Source: Opitutaceae bacterium (GTDB lineage Bacteria > Verrucomicrobiota > Verrucomicrobiia > Opitutales > Opitutaceae). Taken from it: a stretch of 35,367 nt of DNA. The DNA lies in contig JAISGL010000334.1 in NCBI GenBank assembly GCA_031263125.1, positions 1 through 35,367 on the forward strand. Reading direction: 5' to 3'. Numbering within the stretch: position 1 is the stretch's first letter; each line of letters starts with the position of its first letter. Shown in pieces: positions 16,206 through 25,700 of the stretch. The position numbers and the translations under genes are program-made. The notes under the pieces are model-generated. The model had not been told where the DNA came from. It made no database searches and was given only the letters and a program-made list of their open reading frames with translations.

Positions 16206-17069
16206 ATGAGATTATACAACGCAAAACAACTCTGTGACAAAGCCGCCGCGAAAGGTTTCGCCATTCCGGCCCTCAACAACAACGGAGGCAGCTACGACAT
16301 TGGCCGCGCCATCATTGAAGCGAGCGAAGAACTGCAATCGCCGCTCATCATCCAATGCTTCGAGCCGAATCTCGAATATCGCGGCTTTGATTACGCGGGC
16401 AAACTGATCCGCGAACTCGCCGCCGGCATCACCATCCCGATGGCAATCGCGCTCGATCACGGCAGCAGTCCGCAGACCGTCCTGCGCGCCGTCCGCGCCG
16501 GCTTTACGCACGTGATGATCGACTACGCGCACAAGCCCATTGCGGAAAACATCGCCGGCACGAAACTCGTGCTCGACCTCGTGCGCCCGCTCGGCATCAG
16601 CGTCGAGGCGGAAATCGGCCATATTATAAAAAGCGGCGACGATTCGGATGCGCGCGCGCCCAAGGTATCCGTTGAGGAGGCGAAGGAATTTGCCGCCGGT
16701 GTCGACGTTGATCTGCTGGCGGTCGCGGTTGGCACCACGCACGGCATCTTTGTGAAGCAGCCGTGCCCCGACTTGAAACTGATCTCCAAAATCCGCGACG
16801 CGGTGAAGCAGCCGCTTGTGCAGCACGGCACCTGCGGCATCTCCATGCGTGATATTTCAAAGGCCGCGAAAGCCGGCATGACGAAGATCAACTTCGGCGA
16901 AGGTCTGCGCATGAATTATATAAAATACTTCAACGAGCTGACCGTGACGCTCAGGCACGAGGGCCACGCCTGGCGCATCGAGCGCGCCGCGAAGGACAGG
17001 CTCAAGGAAGACATAAAAACCATAATCCGCGCCGTAGGCTCCGAGGGGAAGGCGCATTTGTTCAAATAA
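16206..17069 (+). CDS. Class II (fructose-bisphosphate-type) aldolase with altered phosphate site
   Basis: The 287-residue enzyme is in the FbaA/GatY/KbaY family. The metal and catalytic residues are kept: ALDHG (Asp/His), SVEAEIG (Glu), GTTHG and QHGTCG (His). Residues that hold phosphates in the family are not: HG(A/G)SG is HGTCG, KIN(V/I)xT is KINFGEG, DASH is DYAH, and the IIQxS segment is IIQCF. So a phosphorylated ketose may not be the substrate; a non-phosphorylated ketose such as sulfofructose is possible, but that is inference. There is no sugar kinase in the locus. The gene starts 22 bases after the symporter and ends 31 before the GH2 gene. Confidence 0.85.
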   Translation: MRLYNAKQLCDKAAAKGFAIPALNNNGGSYDIGRAIIEASEELQSPLIIQCFEPNLEYRGFDYAGKLIRELAAGITIPMAIALDHGSSPQTVLRAVRAGFTHVMIDYAHKPIAENIAGTKLVLDLVRPLGISVEAEIGHIIKSGDDSDARAPKVSVEEAKEFAAGVDVDLLAVAVGTTHGIFVKQPCPDLKLISKIRDAVKQPLVQHGTCGISMRDISKAAKAGMTKINFGEGLRMNYIKYFNELTVTLRHEGHAWRIERAAKDRLKEDIKTIIRAVGSEGKAHLFK

Positions 17070-17100
17070 AATTCCCATTCCGCCCGGCAATCATTTACTG

Positions 17101-19563
17101 ATGTTACATCCGATAATGAAAAAGAACATGCACCAGCCGTCCGGACTTACCCGGCGTGATTTTATGCAAAGTTGCGCGCTCGGCGCGGTTGCGCTTGCTT
17201 CCGACAGCGTGCTTGGGTCGCGTATTTTTGCGGCCACGGGTTCAGGCTCCGCAAATATTCCCAACGGCCCTGCGAGCCGGCGTGTGTTGTTTAATAAGGA
17301 TTGGGTGTTTGTCGGGAAAACATCAACGGGCGCGACCGCGGCGTCGTTCAACGATGCGAAGTTCAACCGCGTCACGCTTCCACATTCCGCGGTGAAACTC
17401 TCCTGGCAAAACTGGGACTACCACAAATGGCATCATCTGTGGACATACAGGAAACATTTCACCCTGCCGAAGGAAATGCGGGGCATGCGTGTCTTTCTTT
17501 ACTTTGAAGGCGTGATGGCGGGCGTTGCGCCCACGATCAACGACCGCAAACTGCCCGCGCACACCGGCGGTTATCTGCCCGTGCGCTACGAAATCACCAG
17601 CCACCTCAAGGATGGGAAAAACGTGATCGCGCTCGAGGTCGATGGGCGCTGGCTCAATACGCCGCCGTCGGGTTCGCCCGAGGGTCCGCGCAACATCGAC
17701 TTTCTGGAACCAGCCGGCATCCATCGTTCCGTCTGGCTGGAAGCCGTGCCCGCGGCATATATCAATAATGTTTTTGCGAAGCCTGCCGACGTGCTCCAGC
17801 AATCACGCCGCCGCGTGGAGGTGTCATGCACTCTGGATTCAACGGGCGTCACAGGCGATGCGCAGGTGGTTGCCGAATTGCGTGACGGAACCCGTGTTCT
17901 CGCGCAGGCGAAGAAGCAGGTTTCCATCGGGAAAAAAGGCGGAACCAAATGCGCGCTCGTCCTCCCAAGTCCGGGTGACATCGGCCTCTGGTCGCCGGAT
18001 TCCCCGCAACTCTACGACGTGGTCACCACGCTCCACGTGGGCGGACAACCCGTGCATGATTACAAAACGCGCATCGGGTTTCGCGAGGCGAAGTTCACGG
18101 TGGACGGTTTTTTCCTCAACGGAAAACGCCTCCAGATATTCGGCCTCAACCGCCACGAATTGTATCCGTACGTCGGATACGCCATGCCGCCGCGGGTGAT
18201 GCGCCGCGATGCCGAAATACTGAAGCACGAATTCAACTGCAATTTCGTCCGCTGCTCGCACTATCCGCAAACGGAGGCGTTTCTCGATGCGTGCGATGAA
18301 CTCGGCCTGCTTGTCTGGGACGAGATACCGGGCTGGCAGTACATCGGCGACGACACATGGAAGAACCGGCTCGTGCGCGACGTGATCGACATGATCATGC
18401 GCGACCGGAATCATCCGTCGGTTGTCATTTGGGGCACGCGCGCCAACGAATCGAAAAGCGACGTGGAACTCTACCGGAAGACGCGCGCCGTGGCAAAGCG
18501 CCTCGACGGCTCGCGCCCGACCTCCGGCACGATGACCAACGGCACACGCAGGACATGGAAAGACAACTGGGAGGAGGATGTGTTCACTTATGATGATTAT
18601 CACGCCGAACCCGACGGCACCGTCGGCATTTTTCCCCCGGTTGAAGGCCATCCCTATTTGATCGGCGAGGCGGTGGGTCAGTTTAATTATAAAAGACGAA
18701 GGGATTTCGACAGCAAGTACCGCCGCGCGGGCGACGTGGCGTTGCAGCAAAACCAGGCGATCTATCACGCGCAGGCGCACAACAAGGCGGGTTATGATCC
18801 GAATATTTGCGGCGTCATCGCGTGGTGCGCGTTTGATTACGCAAGCATCATCAATAATTACAACATGATGAAATGTCCGGGCGTGGCGGACTGCTTCCGC
18901 ATCCCGAAACCCGGCGCATCGTTTTATCGCGCGCAAGGCGATCCGTCCGCGCGCCCCGTGATCATCCCCGGTTTTTATTGGGACTTCAACGGCTCCATGC
19001 CGATGGGGCCGGGAAAGCAGTCGGCAATTTTCTCCAACTGCGAGCGGCTCGAAGTTTTTGTCGATGGCAAAAAACACGCGACGCTTGAGCCTGACACAAA
19101 AAATTATCCGAATCTCAGGCACGCCCCTTTTTTCGTTGATCTGGAAATCGACGGCGCCATGCGGCCCGGGTTGAAAATCGACGGTTACGTTGGCGGAAAA
19201 TGTGTGCTGTCCCGGCAGTTTTCGAGCAATCCGGCCAGGGATCGCCTGAGCCTCGCGGCTGACGACACGGAGATTGCAGGCGACGGCACGGATGCCACCC
19301 GGATCGTCTTCAAGGTGACCGACGAATTCGGCTCCGAGCGCGCATTTGCCTCCGGCGATGTGACATTCGAAATCAAGGGCGCGGGCGTGCTCGTCGGCGA
19401 CAATCCGTTTTCCCTGGCCGACTCGGGCGGGGTGGGCGGGGTCTGGCTCAAAGGCAAGCCGGGCGGCACGGGCGCGGTCACGGTGACGGCCACGCACCCG
19501 CGGCTTGGCTCGCAAACGGTCACCGTGAATCTCTCAACCCGGTATGATGCGTTTGGCGCATAA
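17101..19563 (+). CDS. Tat-exported glycoside hydrolase family 2 enzyme
   Basis: The 820-residue protein has a twin-arginine signal (LTRRDFMQSCALGAVALA, residues 17-34), then the GH2 order: sugar-binding jelly roll (about 60-215), an immunoglobulin-like domain, a TIM barrel (about 330-620) and C-terminal Big-like domains. The likely acid/base is Glu450 (NHPSVVIWGTRANES) and the nucleophile Glu523 (YLIGEAVG). GH2 members cleave beta-galactosides, beta-mannosides, beta-glucuronides and relatives; which one cannot be told. It ends block 2. A sulfoquinovosidase would normally be GH31, so its link with the sulfoglycolysis genes is unclear: it could free a sugar from a mixed sulfonated or sulfated glycoside. 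The ATG at 17101 or 17116 (five residues shorter) is possible. Confidence 0.9.
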   Translation: MLHPIMKKNMHQPSGLTRRDFMQSCALGAVALASDSVLGSRIFAATGSGSANIPNGPASRRVLFNKDWVFVGKTSTGATAASFNDAKFNRVTLPHSAVKLSWQNWDYHKWHHLWTYRKHFTLPKEMRGMRVFLYFEGVMAGVAPTINDRKLPAHTGGYLPVRYEITSHLKDGKNVIALEVDGRWLNTPPSGSPEGPRNIDFLEPAGIHRSVWLEAVPAAYINNVFAKPADVLQQSRRRVEVSCTLDSTGVTGDAQVVAELRDGTRVLAQAKKQVSIGKKGGTKCALVLPSPGDIGLWSPDSPQLYDVVTTLHVGGQPVHDYKTRIGFREAKFTVDGFFLNGKRLQIFGLNRHELYPYVGYAMPPRVMRRDAEILKHEFNCNFVRCSHYPQTEAFLDACDELGLLVWDEIPGWQYIGDDTWKNRLVRDVIDMIMRDRNHPSVVIWGTRANESKSDVELYRKTRAVAKRLDGSRPTSGTMTNGTRRTWKDNWEEDVFTYDDYHAEPDGTVGIFPPVEGHPYLIGEAVGQFNYKRRRDFDSKYRRAGDVALQQNQAIYHAQAHNKAGYDPNICGVIAWCAFDYASIINNYNMMKCPGVADCFRIPKPGASFYRAQGDPSARPVIIPGFYWDFNGSMPMGPGKQSAIFSNCERLEVFVDGKKHATLEPDTKNYPNLRHAPFFVDLEIDGAMRPGLKIDGYVGGKCVLSRQFSSNPARDRLSLAADDTEIAGDGTDATRIVFKVTDEFGSERAFASGDVTFEIKGAGVLVGDNPFSLADSGGVGGVWLKGKPGGTGAVTVTATHPRLGSQTVTVNLSTRYDAFGA

Positions 19564-19656
19564 CGCGGCGGCGCATAAAATCCGCTCACAACCCGCTGAA
19601 TTTGAAAAATAAAAAAATCTGCGGCAAAATGCTTGACGGATGATTTAACATTTCAA

Positions 19657-19676
19657 TTATTCCGAATTCGTAATAA
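19657..19676. promoter_or_regulatory. Predicted ROK operator 3 with -35 box (autotransporter operon)
   Basis: TTATTCCGAATTCGTAATAA is palindromic at 18 of 20 positions, the best of the three. A -35-like TTGACG lies at 19633-19638, and the site starts 18 bases after it. It is 37 bases before the autotransporter ATG. Confidence 0.75.
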
Positions 19677-19713
19677 GTAATACCTTTAACCTAACCCTGT
19701 CACAATCCCCGTC

Positions 19714-22700
19714 ATGAAGCCTCTGCATTCCGTGAAAGCCATCAAACCCCTTGGCGCATTCCTTGTGTGCCTCGTCGCAACCATCGCCGCCGCCACCGCC
19801 ACAGCGGACACATTGTATTTTGAAGGCGGCACTTTTTTTAATTACAACACCGAGGTCAAAGCCGGCGACACCATCGTCATGAAGGCCGACCTCGCCCTGG
19901 GCGAGGGCCTCTTTTTTGGAGCCACGGGGCAACCGTTGAAATCGTTTTCAATAATATCGGACGATCCCAACACATGGCGCACATTCACCCACGACGGCGG
20001 GACAGGAGGGCGCCTCATGCAGCTCCAGAATGGCGCCATCGAACTGACTTTTGACCACATTATTTTTTCCTCGGGAACGGCCCCGGCCACGCCCGGCGGC
20101 GGATTCAATTTCAGTGGCGGAACCACCAACCAGACACTCACGATAAATGGCGATTTTATCGTGCAGGATTGCTACATCGGCACGAATGGCGGCGGTATGT
20201 GGATCGCCAGCCAGGCTGTGTTCACGGGGTCGGTGTCGTTCCTGCGCAATCGCGCGATGACTACGGGCGTGGCCAATGGCGGCGCGATAGCCACTAACAA
20301 CGCCGACGGCCTGACCTTCCGGGGCATCAGCCTGTTCGCCAGCAACACATCCGTCTATCAAGGCGGCGCCATCAGCCAGATAAAGGACAGTCTTCCGAGA
20401 TACGGCGTTATCTTTGAAAACAAAACCACTTTCACGGACAACTACGCCGGGGTGAGGGGCGGCGCCATTTCCGCGCACAGCGTCGATATTCAGAAGGACG
20501 CGGATTTCATCAATAACCGTGCCGGCACCGAAGGCGGCGCGCTTTATGCAAGGAGCACTTCGAGCAGCGTGAACAGCGTGCGAATCGCGCCCGTTTCCGG
20601 CGCGGTCGTCTTTTCAAACAACGCCGCAATAAATGGCAGCGGCGGCGCCATCTATGCCCAGGGCGCCATGTCGGTTTCCGGCTCCACCTCCTTCGCCGGC
20701 AACAGCGCCGGCGCCAGCGGCGGCGCCATCTACGCCCAGGGCAATCTGTCGGTTTCCGGCTTCACTTCCTTTGTCAACAACAGCGCCGGCGCCTTCGGCG
20801 GCGCCATCTATTTCAGGTCGGCCAATGGCACGCATACGCTGACCCTCAACGCTTCCGAGTCCGATATTCTTTTTGAAAACAACCAGGACCACACGTCCTC
20901 CACGCCCGGGCGCAACGCCATCAGCATCTACACCGATGCCGCGCAGACCTCCGCGCCTTCGCTCGTCCTCAACACCGGCAATGCCGCCGCGGCGCACGTG
21001 ATCCGCTTCCACGATCCGATCAGTGTTTCGGATGTCACGGCCCTCGCCCGAATCACGCAGACGGGCAACGGCATTGTTCTTTACGACACTTGGCAAAGCG
21101 CCGTTTCCGCGACCACGACACTCTCCAGCGGCACCATGCTGCTCACGCGCGGGGCGGTTTACGGCACGTCGGACAGCATCGGCGATTTTATCGTCTCGGG
21201 CAGCGCCACGCTTTCCGGCAACGGCGCCGTCAGGGCCGCCACGATCACCCTCGCTGACGGCGCGCACATTCAGGTCAACGGCAACGGCACGCTCTCGCTC
21301 CAGGCCGCGACCTTTGCCACCGGCACGGACCTCAAGCTCTCCGGCCACGGCGTCATCGCCGCCGCCACGACGCTCAATGTTTCGCTCATCGAAGTCGGCT
21401 CGCCGTTCACGGACAATCCGCTCTCGCTGACAGGCGCGAATTTTGCGCAGACACTCACGCTCGGCTCCTCCACTCCCGTCGTGCTCGCAGACGGCGGCAG
21501 CATCGAAATCGATCTCTTCGGCAGCGCCGGCGACCTGCTCGTCGCCGACTCGTTCACGCTCAGTGGCTCCGCCTATGTCAACCTCACCGGTATCGGCAAC
21601 GGAGCTTACAAAGTCCTCGTTTCATCGGGCAACCTCGCCACAAACACCGCCGATCTTATCGCGCTCGTAAACGGCTCCGCGCCCGCGGGCCACTACGAAG
21701 CCGCGAAAGATTATCGCAATTCCAACACCGAACTCTGGATCAACCTCATCACCAAAAATCTTGTCACCACGTGGACCGGCACCGCGCTCGAAGGCGGCAT
21801 CTGGAAACACTCGCCCGACGACGCTTTCAGTTGGACTGACGGCGATGCGACCCAACCCGACCTGTCATTCCTCAACGGCGACGCGGTGGTTTTCGATGAC
21901 AGCGCGACCGTCAGGACAGTCGCCGTCGACGCGGCGGGCGTCATCACCGCCAACATGACCGTGAGCAACGCGTCCGGCAACGACTACACGATCACCGGCG
22001 CCGGCGGCATCGTCGGCAGCGCGACCAACAGCAGCGGCGGAGTCGTCGTCTCGCCCGACGGCAAACTCGTCAAGACCGGCGCGGGCGCGCTCACTTTCGA
22101 GAACACCGGCGCCAACACCTTCGAGGGCGGCATTGAAATCGGCGGCGGCACGCTCGGCTTCACCGCAGCCAGCCAGCTTGGAGACGGGGGCAACGGCATC
22201 CGCTTCACGGACGCCGCCGTGCTTCTCGCCAGGACAAACAACATCACCCTCGCCAACACCCTCAAAATCGACGCGGGCAAAACCGCCACGCTCGACATTG
22301 GCGCGAACACGCTTGCCCACGCGGGCGCCATCGTGTCCACGGGCACGCTCGCCAAGATCGGCTCCGGCATGTTGCGACTCACCGCGGACAATGCCACCGG
22401 CGCGGGTGACACGCACGTCATGCAAGGCTCGCTCATCCTCGACGGCGCCTCCGCAAAACTCGGCGGGCGCATCGACGTCGACGCCGGCGCCATCCTCGGT
22501 GGCAGTGGCGTCGCGACCGGCGACGTGCATGCCGCGACCGGCGCCATCATCCGCCCCGGTATCCCCGCCGCGGCCGATCCCGTCACGCTCACCATAAACA
22601 ACCTCCACCTCGATTCCTCGATACTCCGCTTCAACCTCTTCACAACCGGAACCAACGACCGCATCAACGTGACCGGCATGCTCACGCTCGCCGGCAACAA

Positions 22701-25700
22701 CACCGTCGACATCAGCGCATTTCGCACCGGCACGTTCAACCTCGGGCGCATCGCCGGCCTCAATGTCGCCGGCACGGAAATCACCATCAGCGGCGTCGCG
22801 CAAATCCCAGGCTCCCGCCAGACCGGCGTGCTTTCCAGCAGTGGCGGCGACCTGCTCCTCATCGCCGGCGCCGACATGTCGCGCATCCTCCGCTGGACCG
22901 GCGTGACCAGCGGCACGTGGATATCCATTGATTCCAACTGGACCGACGGCGCCGCCGTTTCGCTCTACTCCGGAGGCGACCGCGTCATCTTCGACGACTC
23001 CGCCGCCGGCGTCTTGCGCGACATCACCATCGCCGGCTCCGGCGTGACCGTGTCCGACATGCACGTGCAAGGCACATCCAGCTACGCTTTCACCGGTGCC
23101 GGCATCACGGCTGATCCCACCAGTGTCGTATCCGGCACGGTCATCACCACCGGCGCCGGCAAACTTGTGAAGGCGGGCGGCGGCACGCTCGCCTTCACCA
23201 ACGCCGCCAACATTTTCCAAGGCGGCATCGAAATCGACGGCGGCGCGATCACCTTCACCGGCGCCGGTCAACTCGGCGACGGCGGCAATGGCATCAGTTT
23301 CACCGGCGATGCCGCGCTCGCTTCGCTCTCCGACGGACAGACTCTCGCGAATGACATCGCCATTTCCGCCGGCAAGACCGCGACCCTCGACACCGGCGCG
23401 AACACACTCATCCTCACCGGTTCGCTCACGGCCTCGGGCGGCGCCGCGACACTCGCCAAGACAGGCGCGGGCATGCTCGTCCTCAGCGGTATGGAAACCG
23501 GCGGGGCAAATCTCCTCGCCCGCATTGATGAGGGCAGCATCGGTCTCGACGACATTCGTCTCGCGGGCGCCATCGAACTCGGCGCAAACACGACGCTCAT
23601 CGGCACTGGCGCCGTCGGCGCCGTCCGCGCGGACGGCAACGCGACCGTCCGGATCGACGCCGGCACGCTCCATGTTGACGACATGCGACTCGCCGCCGGC
23701 GCCACGCTCGCCGGCAGCGGCATACTGGGCGGCGCCGCCGTTCTCGACGGACAAGTCATTGCCGACATCGCGGCTGGCGGCACGCTCACACTCGCCAGTT
23801 CGATCACCGGCGCGGGCGGTTTTCTCAAAACAGGAAACGGTTATTTGAATTTCGACGGGGCCGCCGCCTTGCAAAATACGGGGACAATGCAAATCGACCA
23901 AGGTGTGGTGATCTTTGCCGGAATATCCGCAACCGACGCCTCTCTTGTTTCACAGAACATCATGCTCAACGGCGGAATTCTTTCGCTCAATTCCGATTCC
24001 GCGGGAACAAGTGAAAGTGCGGCGGCCAACTGGTCCGGCCTCCATTTGATCCAAGGTGCAAACGCCGCCGACAGCTGGGTGACTGGCGCCAATGAAATGC
24101 TCACCGTGGGCAGCGGCACCATGTCCTGGGGAATGCGTGGCGGCATCCATGTGATTGTGGATGCGGGCAACGGCGTCACGGTATTGGGCAATGCAAACAA
24201 TACCTTTGACGGCATCGTCCGCGTCGACAGTGGCACACTGCGCGTTGACTCCATCGGCCAGCTCGGCGCCACCGGCACCCTCGCCTCCGCCAAAGTCGCG
24301 CTCACCGGAGGCGCGCTCCAAATCAGCGGCACTGGCATCACCACCACGCGCGCCATCGAACTCCGCGCCGACGGCGCCGTCACTGTCGATTCCGGCATCG
24401 AAACCACGTGGGGCGCGATCACCAAACCCGTCTCAACCGACGCCGCCACTTTCACCAAGGCCGGTTCCGGCACGCTCGCCGTGATGGGCGCCAACGCCGC
24501 CACCGGCATGACCGTTGCCGGGGGCGTCTACATCGCGCGTTCAGCCGCCGCCTCGCCCGCAACCACCGTTGCTGTCAACAGCGGCGCGGCCTTCGTGCTC
24601 AGTCCGACCAACGCGCCCTCCGGCGCAGTCATCGGCTCCACGGGTGGCCGCGACATCATCGCCACCGGCACGGTCGCAAGCGACTTCACCGGCTCCGGCA
24701 CGCTGATTGTCAGCAACGGCACACCTCTGCTCACCGGTGGTTTGACCGACATCGCGCACATCAACGTCACCGGAAACGATGTCACCGCCATCGTGATGCC
24801 CAACCAACGGCAGGCGTTTTTCGGGCATCATTCCGCTATCACCGTTGACCGAGGCTCGCTCGTGCTGGGCGCGGCAAACCAGACGATGGGTGACGTCACG
24901 CTCGCCAACGGCGGCACGCTCGGTTTCCTGATGAACGCCGGCACCGTCCAGGAAGCCTTCAAAACCGCCACACTCTCCAGCCTCGCCGGCAACGGCGCGC
25001 TCGTCTTCAACGCCAATCTCGCCCGTGGCAGCGCCGATATGCTCACCGTCAATTCGGCCATCACCGGAACCTACGGCATCCACGTCGGCAGGGTCGGCGA
25101 CGCCCCCAGGGAATACCACGCCGCGATCACCCTCATCAACGCCCCCGATTCCGGCGACGTCACCTTCAACACGCCCGGCGCCATCGATGTCGGACTCTAT
25201 TCCTACGCGGTCAGCGCCACCACCGCCGGCGGCAAGACAGGCATCACCATCTCCGGCACCGGCGCGATGAGCAACTCCGCCTCGCTCGTCAACGCCATGT
25301 CCGGCGCGCTCCCGCTCAGCTGGTTCGCCGAACTCAACACCGTGGCACAACGCATGGGCGAACTGCACATGGAAACCCGCGATCGCGAAGGCGGCCCCGG
25401 CACATGGGTGCGCGGCTACGGCCAGTCGCTCGAGTTCAAGGATAACGTCACCGGCACGCCCTTCGACGAACGCCTGATGGCCGTCGAAGCCGGCGTCGAC
25501 TATAAAATCCCCGATGTCCGCCACAACGTCTACCTCGGCGCATTCTTCGGTTACGGCCAGACGGATCGCGCGTTCTCCATGGCCGGCGAAGGCGGCACCG
25601 AAAGTTTCTTCGGCGGCGTCTACGGCACGCTCGGCGCCGCGTCCGGCTGGTACGTTGACGGCATCCTCAAACTCAACGGCTTCAAAAACACATTCACCGC

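Noticed and set aside
17839-19515. 558-residue open frame antisense to the GH2 gene
   Set aside because: Same reason: opposite strand of a strongly recognisable gene with catalytic motifs.
21865-23901. 678-residue open frame antisense to the autotransporter
   Set aside because: Gly/Asp/Glu-rich shadow of repetitive coding sequence; no start context and no domain.
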